30,416 bases of DNA from DUUS01 sp964416365 (GTDB lineage Bacteria; Bacillota_I; Bacilli_A; RF39; UBA660), in the NCBI GenBank assembly GCA_964416365.1, contig CAYQDO010000008.1:1-30416 (forward strand). The letters run 5' to 3'. Positions 8,458 to 16,519 of the stretch are shown in pieces. Made by a program: the position numbers and the translations under genes. Position 1 is the first letter of the stretch. Each line of letters begins with the position of its first letter. The notes beneath the pieces were generated by a model. It worked only from the letters and a program-made list of their open reading frames with translations, had not been told where the DNA came from and searched no databases.

Positions 8458-9363
8458 ATGAGTAGAATTGTTATAGCTTTAGGTGGTAATGCATTAGGTA
8501 ATACTTATTTGGAACAACAACAATTACTGAAAGATGCAGCTAGAAATTTAGTTGCAATGTTTGAAAATAATGAAGTTATTATTACCCATGGTAATGGTCC
8601 GCAAGTAGGTATGATTACTAAAGCTTTTGCAAATGAAGGTATTGAAATGCCACTTGATATGAGTACGGCTATGAGTCAAGGATATATTGGTTTCCATATT
8701 CAAAGGGAAATTAAAGAAGTTTTAGAAGAGTTAAAAATAGAAAAAGACATAGTTTCGATCGTAAGTGAAGTCGTGGTAGATGAAAATGATCCTTCATTTC
8801 AAAATCCAACTAAACCAATCGGCAAATTTTATACTCAAGAAGAAGCTGATGCTTTAATGCAAAATAGTAATGATATTTATAAGGAAGATGCCGGTAGAGG
8901 ATACCGAAAAGTGGTAGCTTCACCTAAACCTTTAGCAATTAAAAACATTACTTCAATAGAAGCATTATTAAACAATAATTCTATTGTTATAGCAGGTGGT
9001 GGAGGCGGAATTCCAACCTTTACTAATCCAGAAACAACTAAAGTTGAAGCCGTTATTGATAAGGACGCTACTTCTGCACTATTGGCGGCAACAATTAATG
9101 CTGATATGCTAGTAATTTTAACTACTGTTGACCAAGTTTTATTAAACTTTGGTACTGAAAATGAAGTTAAAATAGATTCATTATCTTTAGAAGAATCTAA
9201 ACACTATCTTTCAACTGATGAATTTAAAACGGGCAGTATGCGTCCCAAAATAGAAGCAGGAGTTTTCTTTACCGAAAAGACTGGTAAAGATACGATCATT
9301 ACAAGTTTACAAAATATTAATAATATTTTGCTTAGAAAAAATGTAACAATAATTCATAAATAA
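8458..9363 (+). CDS. arcC: Carbamate kinase
   Basis: Carbamate kinase converts carbamoyl phosphate and ADP to ATP, NH3 and CO2, giving one ATP in the arginine deiminase, agmatine or allantoin/purine breakdown routes. Family blocks are intact: IALGGNALG at 6-14, HGNGPQVG at 44-51, AGGGGGIP at 179-186 and DKDATSALLA at 201-210, with TGSMRPKIEA near the C-terminus. At 301 aa it is close to the usual length of about 310. AAGGAGG gives a strong ribosome site. It stands alone: no arginine deiminase, ornithine carbamoyltransferase or antiporter gene is adjacent, so its pathway cannot be assigned. Confidence 0.95.
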   Translation: MSRIVIALGGNALGNTYLEQQQLLKDAARNLVAMFENNEVIITHGNGPQVGMITKAFANEGIEMPLDMSTAMSQGYIGFHIQREIKEVLEELKIEKDIVSIVSEVVVDENDPSFQNPTKPIGKFYTQEEADALMQNSNDIYKEDAGRGYRKVVASPKPLAIKNITSIEALLNNNSIVIAGGGGGIPTFTNPETTKVEAVIDKDATSALLAATINADMLVILTTVDQVLLNFGTENEVKIDSLSLEESKHYLSTDEFKTGSMRPKIEAGVFFTEKTGKDTIITSLQNINNILLRKNVTIIHK

Positions 9364-9392
9364 AAATCATTAGGTTAACTAATGATTTTTTT
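9362..9392 (+). terminator. Terminator after arcC
   Basis: 12-bp stem AAAAATCATTAG / CTAATGATTTTT with loop GTTAA, then T's. The -10 of the next gene (TGTTAAAAT, 9394-9402) begins 2 nt later. Confidence 0.85.
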
Positions 9393-9417
9393 GTGTTAAA
9401 ATATTGTTGGTGATTAA

Positions 9418-10305
9418 ATGAAGGTATATGAAAAGTGGCGTGAGCTTAAAACCAATCCGGATGATATTTCTTTTAAGAAAATTAAAATAATAAAACAAAT
9501 TAGTTTTCCCCCATGTGGTAATGATGTAGTCGAATGTGAATGTCTTGTTAATAATCAAAAAACTAATGTTTTTATTAAAATTGAAAGAAGTACTAAAGCG
9601 GCTTTTGACATTGAAGAAAAACATTTAAATCTTTTATTAGAAAAAGATTATTATGCAAAAATACCTCAAGTTATTGAGACCGGAAAAATAAAAGATAAAA
9701 ACTATTTAGTTCTAGAAAAAGTAGAAGGCTATAGACTCTCTGATATATTTTCCGAGAACATAAAAGAAGAAACAAAAAATCAATACTTAATTAATTACGG
9801 TAAAGAACTAGCCAAAATCCATCAAATACCTTATGAATTATTTACAGAAGCCAGACAGCGATCAATTAATGATATACCGCAAGAAGAAAAATATCAAGGT
9901 GATTTAGGTATCATTACATACATCAATTATTTAAAAGAAAATAAGCCTTTAATAAATCTTGACACATTTATTCATGGGGATTTTCATTATGCAAATATTT
10001 TATGGCAAAAAGAAAATATCAGTGGCATCTTAGATTGGGAATACAGTGGAAAAGGATTTAAAGAACAAGATATAGCCTGGGCTTGTATTTTAAGATCAAC
10101 CCAAAAATTTATGGATAATATTGAAGATATAAAGTATTTTTTACAAGGATACAAATCAATAGGTAATTATGATAAAGCAATATTAAAATGGTGTATGATT
10201 AATGGGTATTGTCATTTTTATTTAATGTTTAAGGATGATAAAGAATATCAAAACAAGCTTAAAAAATTATTATTAGAAATTTATAAGTGGAATTATATAA
10301 TTTAA
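9418..10305 (+). CDS. Aminoglycoside/choline-kinase-like phosphotransferase
   Basis: A 295-residue small-molecule kinase of the APH/choline kinase (protein-kinase-like) fold. The ATP-lobe lysine is likely K54 in VFIKIE. The hinge is YLVLEKVEG at 96-104, the catalytic Brenner motif IHGDFHYANIL lies at 185-195 (D188 catalytic, N193 metal), and the second metal Asp is D206 in ILDWEYSG. Family members phosphorylate choline, amino sugars, antibiotics or other metabolites; nothing here fixes the substrate, and a resistance role should not be assumed. Start ATG 9418 follows GGTGA with a short gap; the predicted leader from the -10 at 9397-9402 is only about 9 nt. It is a monocistronic unit between two terminators. 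Confidence 0.8.
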   Translation: MKVYEKWRELKTNPDDISFKKIKIIKQISFPPCGNDVVECECLVNNQKTNVFIKIERSTKAAFDIEEKHLNLLLEKDYYAKIPQVIETGKIKDKNYLVLEKVEGYRLSDIFSENIKEETKNQYLINYGKELAKIHQIPYELFTEARQRSINDIPQEEKYQGDLGIITYINYLKENKPLINLDTFIHGDFHYANILWQKENISGILDWEYSGKGFKEQDIAWACILRSTQKFMDNIEDIKYFLQGYKSIGNYDKAILKWCMINGYCHFYLMFKDDKEYQNKLKKLLLEIYKWNYII

Positions 10306-10307
10306 TA

Positions 10308-10337
10308 AAAAATAAGCACCTTAAGGTGTTTATTTTT
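10308..10337. terminator. Bidirectional terminator between the kinase gene and the ABC operon
   Basis: A near-perfect palindrome around CACCTTAAGGTG, with A/T arms (AAATAAG and TTTATTT) that supply T-runs in both directions. It overlaps the last codons of the minus-strand permease. Confidence 0.8.
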
Positions 10338-11112
10338 GTCTTTCTAATATACTTATTATCTCATAAATTACGAAGGATATTAATAGAATTAAAATAATCC
10401 CGGTCATAACTAAATTCAAATTAAATACTTGAGTTCCATAAAGAATTAAATAGCCAATGCCAGCTTTACTAACTAAGAATTCTCCCATGATGACACCAAT
10501 TAAAGACATTGAAATATTTAATTTTAAACTGGAGATAATATTCTCTTTGTTATGAGGAATCACTAGTTTGGTTAAAATTTGGTAATTCGTAGCTTTAAAT
10601 GAACGAAATAATTTTAGTTTGTATGAATCAGTATTAATTAAACCGTTATAAATAGAGATAAGTGTTACAATCGTATTAATAAGCAAACTCATTACAATAA
10701 TTGATTTAGTATTGGCACCAAGCCATATAATAAGTAGTGGACCTAAAGATACTTTAGGCAAACTATTTATGATTGTTAAAAATGGATCAAATATTTTTTT
10801 TAAAGCAGGAAATGAATAGAATAAAACAGCAATAATAAAACCAATAGTTGTGCCAAGGCAAAATGATAAAAATATTTCTTTTAAAGTGACCCAGATATGG
10901 ATCCATAAATTGTTATTAATATATAAGTCATATAAACATTTGATTATCTTAGATGGACTGGAAAATACAAAAGAATTAATAATATTATATTTACTTAATA
11001 ACTCCCATGAGAGAAAAAATGATAGGGTAATAAGGGTTTGGATTATTAAGATAAATAGTTTTTTATTTTTTATTTTTTTTAAATATTTTAATTGTTCAGG
11101 TGAAGTTTCGAT
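10330..11112 (-). CDS. ABC transporter permease, NitT/TauT type, without canonical start codon
   Basis: The uninterrupted minus-strand frame runs from 11112 (just after a TAG) to the stop at 10330, giving up to 260 aa, the normal size for SsuC/TauC-type permeases. The family pattern is complete: first membrane segment LFILIIQTLITL.., WELLSKYNIINSF, SSPSKII, then WVTLKEIFLSFCLGTTIGF, the EAA-like loop region and SLPKVSLGPLLIIWLGA, ending in hydrophobic helices. No ATG, GTG or TTG occurs in frame until TTG 10761, which falls in the conserved core and would remove the first half. The likeliest start is a non-AUG codon near the 5' end; ATC at 11112 lies 5 nt after GGGGTGA. The frame overlaps the ATPase gene end by up to 17 nt, so translation is probably coupled. 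A base error at a lost start codon is the alternative. Confidence 0.8.
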   Translation of the reverse strand: METSPEQLKYLKKIKNKKLFILIIQTLITLSFFLSWELLSKYNIINSFVFSSPSKIIKCLYDLYINNNLWIHIWVTLKEIFLSFCLGTTIGFIIAVLFYSFPALKKIFDPFLTIINSLPKVSLGPLLIIWLGANTKSIIVMSLLINTIVTLISIYNGLINTDSYKLKLFRSFKATNYQILTKLVIPHNKENIISSLKLNISMSLIGVIMGEFLVSKAGIGYLILYGTQVFNLNLVMTGIILILLISFVIYEIISILERQK

Positions 11113-11842
11113 CTAAATCACCCCAAACTAAATCATAATAATGATTAAATAATTTATCCTTTCGATTTTCAGAAGGGAGTTTTTTGTCTTGCAAATCTAT
11201 TTTAATAATTTTTTTGACAATAGAGGGTCTTTTAGATAGAACAATAATGCGGTCACACATGGAAACGCATTCGGCTATGTCATGAGAGATTAAAATAGTT
11301 GTAACATTAGTACTTTTTAATAATTTATAAATATCGTCACTTATGGTAAGTCTGGTAACATAATCAAGAGCTGATAGAGGCTCATCTAAGAGAATGATAT
11401 CAGGCTTGGTGGCAAGGGTTCTGACTAAAGCAACCCTTTGTCTCATACCACCAGATAAGCTATCAGGGTAAGCATCTAAAAATTGTTCTAGACCAAAATT
11501 TATTAATAGTTTTTCAACATATTCGATATTTTCTTTGGTCTTAATGTTTTTAATTTCTAAACCTAGACAGGCATTATCTAAAACATTAAGCCAAGGAAGA
11601 AGGGCATCACTTTGAAGCATATAGCTAAAGGTGTGCCCATTTTTTATTATTTGTCCATCAGTTTTTTCTTCAAGTTCAGCTAAAATGTTTAATAATGTGC
11701 TTTTTCCACATCCTGATGAACCGACGATACCTATTATTTCGTTTTCGTAAACATCGAAAGAAATATTTTTTATAGCTTCTATTTCTCCTTCAGGCGTATG
11801 AAATCTTTTACTTAAATCATTAATAGTTAATATCTTATTCAT
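11096..11842 (-). CDS. ABC transporter ATP-binding protein, NitT/TauT type
   Basis: The cytoplasmic ATPase (248 aa) that powers the importer. Walker A GSSGCGKST (about 42-50), Q-loop region SYMLQSDALLPW, signature LSGGMRQR (about 129-136), Walker B IILLDEP, D-loop SALD and the switch His in LISHDI are all present. The Q-loop followed by LLPWLNVLDN is typical of the nitrate/sulfonate/taurine group. Start ATG 11842 overlaps the binding-protein gene end by 8 nt, and the stop overlaps the permease frame, so the three genes form one tightly coupled operon. Confidence 0.93.
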   Translation of the reverse strand: MNKILTINDLSKRFHTPEGEIEAIKNISFDVYENEIIGIVGSSGCGKSTLLNILAELEEKTDGQIIKNGHTFSYMLQSDALLPWLNVLDNACLGLEIKNIKTKENIEYVEKLLINFGLEQFLDAYPDSLSGGMRQRVALVRTLATKPDIILLDEPLSALDYVTRLTISDDIYKLLKSTNVTTILISHDIAECVSMCDRIIVLSKRPSIVKKIIKIDLQDKKLPSENRKDKLFNHYYDLVWGDLDRNFT

Positions 11843-12812
11843 TAACTATAAGATCTTGATATGGTACATATTTATCTATGAAACCGCCATCAATCATAAT
11901 ATCTTGTAGATTTTCAAACATCTTTTGAGAAATAAAAGTATCAACTAACCATGAATCTGCTTCTTTATAACGGTTTACAATTTTAACTAAGTCATTTAAT
12001 GAAGTATCTGGGAACTGCTTTAAGATAGTTTTAGCAACATCTTCGCTTGTGTTTTCTTTAACATATTTTAATGCTTCATTTAATGCTTCTCTAAATTTAG
12101 TGATAAGTTCTCGATTATTACTGATAAAGCTTGATTTGGCATTAAATGCGGTATATGGAACTTCTCCTGAGTAAGCACCAACACTTGCTACTACATAGCC
12201 AAGTTTCTCTTTTTCTAATTTAGTTGCATTAGGCTCAAATAAGTTAACGAAATCTCCTTGACCAGCTAAGAAAGCACTTGTTAAATTTGCGAAATCCACT
12301 GAATCATTTACTTTAACACCAGTAGTATTGGTTTTCTTTAAAGCGTTCATAAAGTTTAGAATTGGCATACCTCCAACACGACCGGCTAACACTTCTTTGC
12401 TAGCCAAATCACTCATTTTAAAGTTTTCGATTTTGGTACGTGATACAATGAACTGACCATCTCTTTTGGTAAGACCAGCAAAAGTTTGAACATAATTTTT
12501 TACTTTTTCTTTGTATACATAAATTGTTGCTTCTGGTCCACAGAAACCAATCTCTGCATCACCTGATAAAACTGCTGCTACAACATTATTAGCGCCACTT
12601 GTTAGAACTAAATCAATGTTAATACCTTTATTTTCAAAAATGTCTTTTTCTATGGCAACATAGAATGGAGCATAAAAGGGACTATGGGTAACTTCAGCCA
12701 CTTTAACCGTACGAATATTTTCTTCTTTTTCTTTGTTTAATTCTTTGAAAGTAAATATACCTGCTAATATGATTAATACTCCAAGTACTATGCACAGAAT
12801 AATTTTTTTCAT
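11835..12812 (-). CDS. Substrate-binding protein of NitT/TauT-type ABC importer
   Basis: A 325-residue extracytoplasmic binding protein of the NMT1/THI5/SsuA-like class. An N-terminal hydrophobic segment (about 3-22) with no lipobox Cys suggests an uncleaved membrane anchor. The mature domain begins VKVAEVTHSPFYAPFYVAIEK, then IDLVLTSGANNVVAAVLSGDAEIGFCGPEATI, the usual binding-site strands. The frame is open 120 nt further upstream, but two tandem ATGs (12815, 12812) lie just after AAGGAGG; the second has the better 6-nt spacing and I use it. Its ligand is unknown: this family binds sulfonates, nitrate, thiamine precursors and other small molecules, and there is no riboswitch or pathway gene nearby to choose among them. 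Confidence 0.88.
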   Translation of the reverse strand: MKKIILCIVLGVLIILAGIFTFKELNKEKEENIRTVKVAEVTHSPFYAPFYVAIEKDIFENKGINIDLVLTSGANNVVAAVLSGDAEIGFCGPEATIYVYKEKVKNYVQTFAGLTKRDGQFIVSRTKIENFKMSDLASKEVLAGRVGGMPILNFMNALKKTNTTGVKVNDSVDFANLTSAFLAGQGDFVNLFEPNATKLEKEKLGYVVASVGAYSGEVPYTAFNAKSSFISNNRELITKFREALNEALKYVKENTSEDVAKTILKQFPDTSLNDLVKIVNRYKEADSWLVDTFISQKMFENLQDIMIDGGFIDKYVPYQDLIVNE

Positions 12813-12930
12813 CATCTTCCTCCTTAATTCATTTTTATTATATGTATATAAAAATGAGGCGTGACGTGAATTGTTTATCTTTAACTTTAATCTGTTGAAT
12901 GTTATAATCTTCAATATACGGAGGTATAAC
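12813..12930. promoter_or_regulatory. Divergent promoter region, ABC operon and P-type ATPase
   Basis: The plus strand carries TGTTATAAT at 12900-12908 with a weak TTTAAC 17 nt upstream of its TATAAT, serving the ATPase gene. The minus strand carries TATAAT at 12837-12842 (read CATATAATAAAA) for the ABC operon, with a poor -35. Between them lies a GC-rich tandem repeat, CGTGA-CGTGA, at 12860-12869, a possible operator. Confidence 0.5.
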
Positions 12931-15585
12931 ATGGATAAAAAGTTTTTCTGTCTTGAAATTGAAGAAGTATTTAAATATTATGAAACATCTAAAAATGGAT
13001 TAACTGAAAATAAAGCTTCTAACAGATTAGAAAAACATGGGAAGAATATTTTACCCACAGTAAAAAAAGAAGCTATTTTTCATGTTATATTAAGACAATT
13101 AAATAGTCCAATAATGTATTTATTAATGGTATCTTCAGTTTTATCTTTCTTAATTGGTGAAAAAGTTGATGCAATTTTTATAATATTTATTATTGCTTTG
13201 GACGTTGGATTAAGTACGATTCAGGAATGGAAAGCTGAAATAGATGCTAGAAGTTTAGAAAAATTAATTGAAATAAACGTTACAGTTTTAAGAAATGGTA
13301 AAAAACAAGAAATAGACTCTGCCTACTTAGTACCTGGAGATATAGTGTATTTATCGCAAGGAGATAAAGTAGGAGCAGATATCAGATTAATTGAGGTAAA
13401 TAATTTTCAGGTCGATGAATCTCTTTTAACAGGTGAGTCACTTCCCGTGATAAAAACCACTGAAATAGATAAAAATACAAACTCAAAAGAGAATATGAAA
13501 AATATTGCTTATGCTGGAACAACTGTTGTTAAAGGAAGAGGGGTAGGTTTGGTTATTTCTACGGGAATAAACACCGAAATTGGTAAAATAGCCACTTTAG
13601 CAACTGATATAGATTTTACTAAACCACCTTTAGTAATTAGAATGGAAAAATTTACAAAACAGATTAGCATTGTCATTTTTATCATAGCTATTTTTATGAC
13701 TTTATTATTATATTCTAAAGGTTATATTATTCAAGATATATTTTTAGCGGTTATAGCTCTTTGTGTATCGGCTATCCCTGAAGGCTTGCCAATTGCTATG
13801 ATTGTAGCATTATCTAACGCTTCCAGACTTTTGGCCAAAAAGAATGTTTTAGTAAAAAAATTGAATTGTGTTGAAAGCTTAGGGAGCTGTACTGTTATTG
13901 CCAGTGATAAAACTGGAACCTTAACGTTAAATCAGCAAACAGCCAAAGTAATTGTTTTACCAAATGGAAGCCATTATGAAATTGAAGGTATTGGTTATAA
14001 CGGTGAAGGCAATATTTATGGCACAAATATTAAAGAAATTAATAGTTTAGTCCTTATGGGTGTTTTAAATAATGAAGCAAGTTTAAATCTAATTAATAAA
14101 GAATGGATTTATAGTGGTGATTCTATAGATGTTGCGTTCTTAAGTATGGGATATAAAGCTAATATAATAGGTGAAGCCAGTAACTATCAGAAATTAACAG
14201 ATATTCCTTACGAAGCCGAACTTAAATATTCAGCTGGACTGTATGAAAAAACTTTAGAAAAATTTATTACTGTTAAGGGTTCTTTTGAAGTAGTTTTAGA
14301 TTTTTGCAAATACATGAGAGTAGGAAACCAAAAAGTAGATATTGATGTTAATTTATTAACTAGGCAAAATAAAGATTTAGCAAGTGAAGGATACCGGGTT
14401 ATTGCTATTTGTCGTAAGGATACCGAAAGTAATTATTTAAAATTAGATAAGGATTTTACTTTTTGGGGCTTAGTAGGATTTATTGATCCAATTCGAAAAG
14501 ATGTGTATGATGCATTAGAAAAATGTAAAACTGCCGGAGTAAAAGTAGTTATGATTACTGGAGATCATCCTTTAACGGCATTTTCGGTGGCTAAAAATTT
14601 AAATATAGCCAATAAAATGTCAGAAGTAGCAACTAATGTTGATGTCAATATTTACTATGAAAAAGGGCAGCAGGAATTCAACGATTTTATTAAATCTAAA
14701 AAAGTATTTACCAGAGTTACTCCTATTCAAAAATTGCATATTGTTGAATCCTATAAACGTCAAGGAGAATATGTTGCCGTAACTGGTGATGGAGTTAATG
14801 ATGCTTTAGCGCTTAAGGCAGCAAATATTGGAGTTGCGATGGGAAGTGGGACTGATGTTGCTAAAGAAACGAGTTCAATGATTATCACCGATGATAATTT
14901 TAAATCAATTGTAAATGGTATTGAAGAAGGAAGAAATGCTTACAATAATATTCGAAAAGTAACATATATGCTTTTATCGACAGCTGTAGCTGAAGTATTA
15001 TTTTTTGCTTTTTCAATTATTCTTAATATGCCTATGCCACTTATTGCGGTACAGATTCTATGGCTAAATATTATTACTAATGGTATTCAAGACATAGCCT
15101 TGGCCTTTGAAAAAGGAGAAGTGGATGTTATGCATCAAAAACCCAGAAACCCTAACGAAAAAATATTTGACAAACTATTATTAAAAGAAATGTTTTTATC
15201 TGGAATATTCATAGGTGGCATTGTTTTTACAGTATGGTATATTTTAATAAATTATTTAATCCTAGATGTATCTTTAGCAAGAAGTTACATTGTAATTTTA
15301 ATGGTATTCATGCAAAATATTCATACTTTTAATTGTCGAAGCGAGAAAAAGTCCGCTTTTGATGTTCCAATAAAAAATAATCCATTTGTTGTCTATTCCG
15401 TATTAGGAGCTATGATTTTACAATTTGTTATTATTAAAATGCCATTCTTTGGCAATATTTTAAAAATCAGTAATATTCCATTTAAGCATATTATTGTTCT
15501 TTTTGCTATGGCAACCCCCATTTTGCTTGTTATGGAAATATTTAAATATCGTATGTTAAAAAGAAATCAAGATAAGGTGAATTAA
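12931..15585 (+). CDS. P-type cation-transporting ATPase (PMCA/SERCA-like, type II)
   Basis: An 884-residue P2-type ATPase. In order: N-terminal cation-ATPase domain (about 5-70), actuator TGES at 167-170, TM4 PEGLP at 283-287, phosphorylation site DKTGT with D326, nucleotide domain, TGDHPLTA (about 543-550), hinge TGDGVNDALALKAA (about 618-631), and a C-terminal transmembrane domain. Relatives pump Ca2+ or other cations out of the cell. Compared with SERCA, the TM4 Glu is kept (E284), but TM5 has Ala in place of Asn (STAVAEV) and TM6 reads NIITNG, with Asn717 where Ca2+ pumps have Asp. The ion is therefore uncertain. The upstream in-frame ATG (12871) precedes the promoter; ATG 12931 follows ACGGAGG. 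The next gene starts 1 nt after its stop. Confidence 0.9.
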   Translation: MDKKFFCLEIEEVFKYYETSKNGLTENKASNRLEKHGKNILPTVKKEAIFHVILRQLNSPIMYLLMVSSVLSFLIGEKVDAIFIIFIIALDVGLSTIQEWKAEIDARSLEKLIEINVTVLRNGKKQEIDSAYLVPGDIVYLSQGDKVGADIRLIEVNNFQVDESLLTGESLPVIKTTEIDKNTNSKENMKNIAYAGTTVVKGRGVGLVISTGINTEIGKIATLATDIDFTKPPLVIRMEKFTKQISIVIFIIAIFMTLLLYSKGYIIQDIFLAVIALCVSAIPEGLPIAMIVALSNASRLLAKKNVLVKKLNCVESLGSCTVIASDKTGTLTLNQQTAKVIVLPNGSHYEIEGIGYNGEGNIYGTNIKEINSLVLMGVLNNEASLNLINKEWIYSGDSIDVAFLSMGYKANIIGEASNYQKLTDIPYEAELKYSAGLYEKTLEKFITVKGSFEVVLDFCKYMRVGNQKVDIDVNLLTRQNKDLASEGYRVIAICRKDTESNYLKLDKDFTFWGLVGFIDPIRKDVYDALEKCKTAGVKVVMITGDHPLTAFSVAKNLNIANKMSEVATNVDVNIYYEKGQQEFNDFIKSKKVFTRVTPIQKLHIVESYKRQGEYVAVTGDGVNDALALKAANIGVAMGSGTDVAKETSSMIITDDNFKSIVNGIEEGRNAYNNIRKVTYMLLSTAVAEVLFFAFSIILNMPMPLIAVQILWLNIITNGIQDIALAFEKGEVDVMHQKPRNPNEKIFDKLLLKEMFLSGIFIGGIVFTVWYILINYLILDVSLARSYIVILMVFMQNIHTFNCRSEKKSAFDVPIKNNPFVVYSVLGAMILQFVIIKMPFFGNILKISNIPFKHIIVLFAMATPILLVMEIFKYRMLKRNQDKVN

Positions 15586-16443
15586 ATGAAGTTAGCAGTA
15601 TTTTCGGATATCCATAGTAATTATTTAGTTTTTAAAAAAGCTTATGAAGAAACGAAAAAGATGTCTATAGATAAATATATCTTTTTAGGAGATTATGTTA
15701 CAGATGGGACCGATAGTAATAAAGTCTTAGATATTCTTAAAAATATCGATGGTTATATTATAAAAGGAAACCGTGAAGATGCCATTTTAAATTATCATAA
15801 TGGTCAAAATCAGTATTGGAATGACTCTATTCAATGGGATAATGTAGTTTATGGTTATAATATTTTAACTGAAGAAAATAAGCAATATATTAATTCATTA
15901 CCTTATTTTCAAATAATTAGGATTGAAAACAAAAAAATTTTTTTAATTCATGCTTCACCTTACAATATGACAGGTTTTATAACAGAAGACAGTTATAATA
16001 TTTTTGATAAGCTAATAAGAGATTTTGACTGTGATATATATTTATTTGGACATACTCATTGTAGTTTTATAACTTTTTATAAAAATCGTTATTTTATTAA
16101 TCCTGGATCAATTGGATTACCTTGTGACGATTATCCATTTAAATATGGCATACTTACTATTGAAAAGAACAAAATAAAATATGAAATAATCAAAGTAAAT
16201 TATAGTTATCAGAAATTATATGATTATTACACAGAAAGTGAATATTACCTAAAAATACCACAATGGTGCAAGCTAGTATTAATGACCATGAAAGATAGTG
16301 GAAATCATGTCCAAAATTATATTAGTTATGCTAAAACTAAAGCCAAAGAAAAAAATATAGACATATCAAACAGTATTCCCGACGATTTATTTTTACAGGC
16401 TTTTGAAGAGTATTTTTCGGATAAAAGTATATTATATAATTAA
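15586..16443 (+). CDS. Calcineurin-like metallophosphoesterase
   Basis: A 285-residue metal-dependent phosphoesterase of the YfcE/MJ0936-like group. The two-metal site is complete: D8 and H10 (FSDIHSN), D36 (LGDYV), N62 (KGNRED), a His in LIHASP and the GHTH pair. FINPGSIGLP, typical for the family, follows. The C-terminal 90 residues after ILTIE are an extra helical region. These enzymes cleave phosphodiesters or phosphomonoesters in the cytoplasm; no substrate is suggested here. The ATG lies directly after the ATPase stop, with AAGGTGA as ribosome site inside the ATPase end, so the two are co-transcribed and probably translationally coupled. Confidence 0.88.
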   Translation: MKLAVFSDIHSNYLVFKKAYEETKKMSIDKYIFLGDYVTDGTDSNKVLDILKNIDGYIIKGNREDAILNYHNGQNQYWNDSIQWDNVVYGYNILTEENKQYINSLPYFQIIRIENKKIFLIHASPYNMTGFITEDSYNIFDKLIRDFDCDIYLFGHTHCSFITFYKNRYFINPGSIGLPCDDYPFKYGILTIEKNKIKYEIIKVNYSYQKLYDYYTESEYYLKIPQWCKLVLMTMKDSGNHVQNYISYAKTKAKEKNIDISNSIPDDLFLQAFEEYFSDKSILYN

Positions 16444-16463
16444 TAGAAATTCTCTCATTACGA

Positions 16464-16492
16464 TTTACTTTATTTGGTAATTCTGTTATAAT
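16464..16492 (+). promoter_or_regulatory. Promoter of the coiled-coil protein gene
   Basis: TTTACT (16464-16469), 17-nt spacer, TATAAT (16487-16492) with TG extension (TGTTATAAT). Confidence 0.65.
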
Positions 16493-16519
16493 TTTATATA
16501 GAATAAGGAGGGCTAGTTA

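Noticed and set aside
9418..10305. Antibiotic-resistance aminoglycoside kinase
   Set aside because: Only the general fold motifs match; the family includes many housekeeping metabolite kinases, and there is no mobile-element context.
10850..11116. 88-residue plus-strand frame
   Set aside because: It lies antisense to the N-terminal half of the ABC permease, whose minus-strand frame matches its family well. The plus frame has no ribosome site.
12816..12932. N-terminal extension of the binding protein to 12932
   Set aside because: The extra 40 residues are not signal-like, and tandem ATGs at 12815/12812 follow a strong AAGGAGG.
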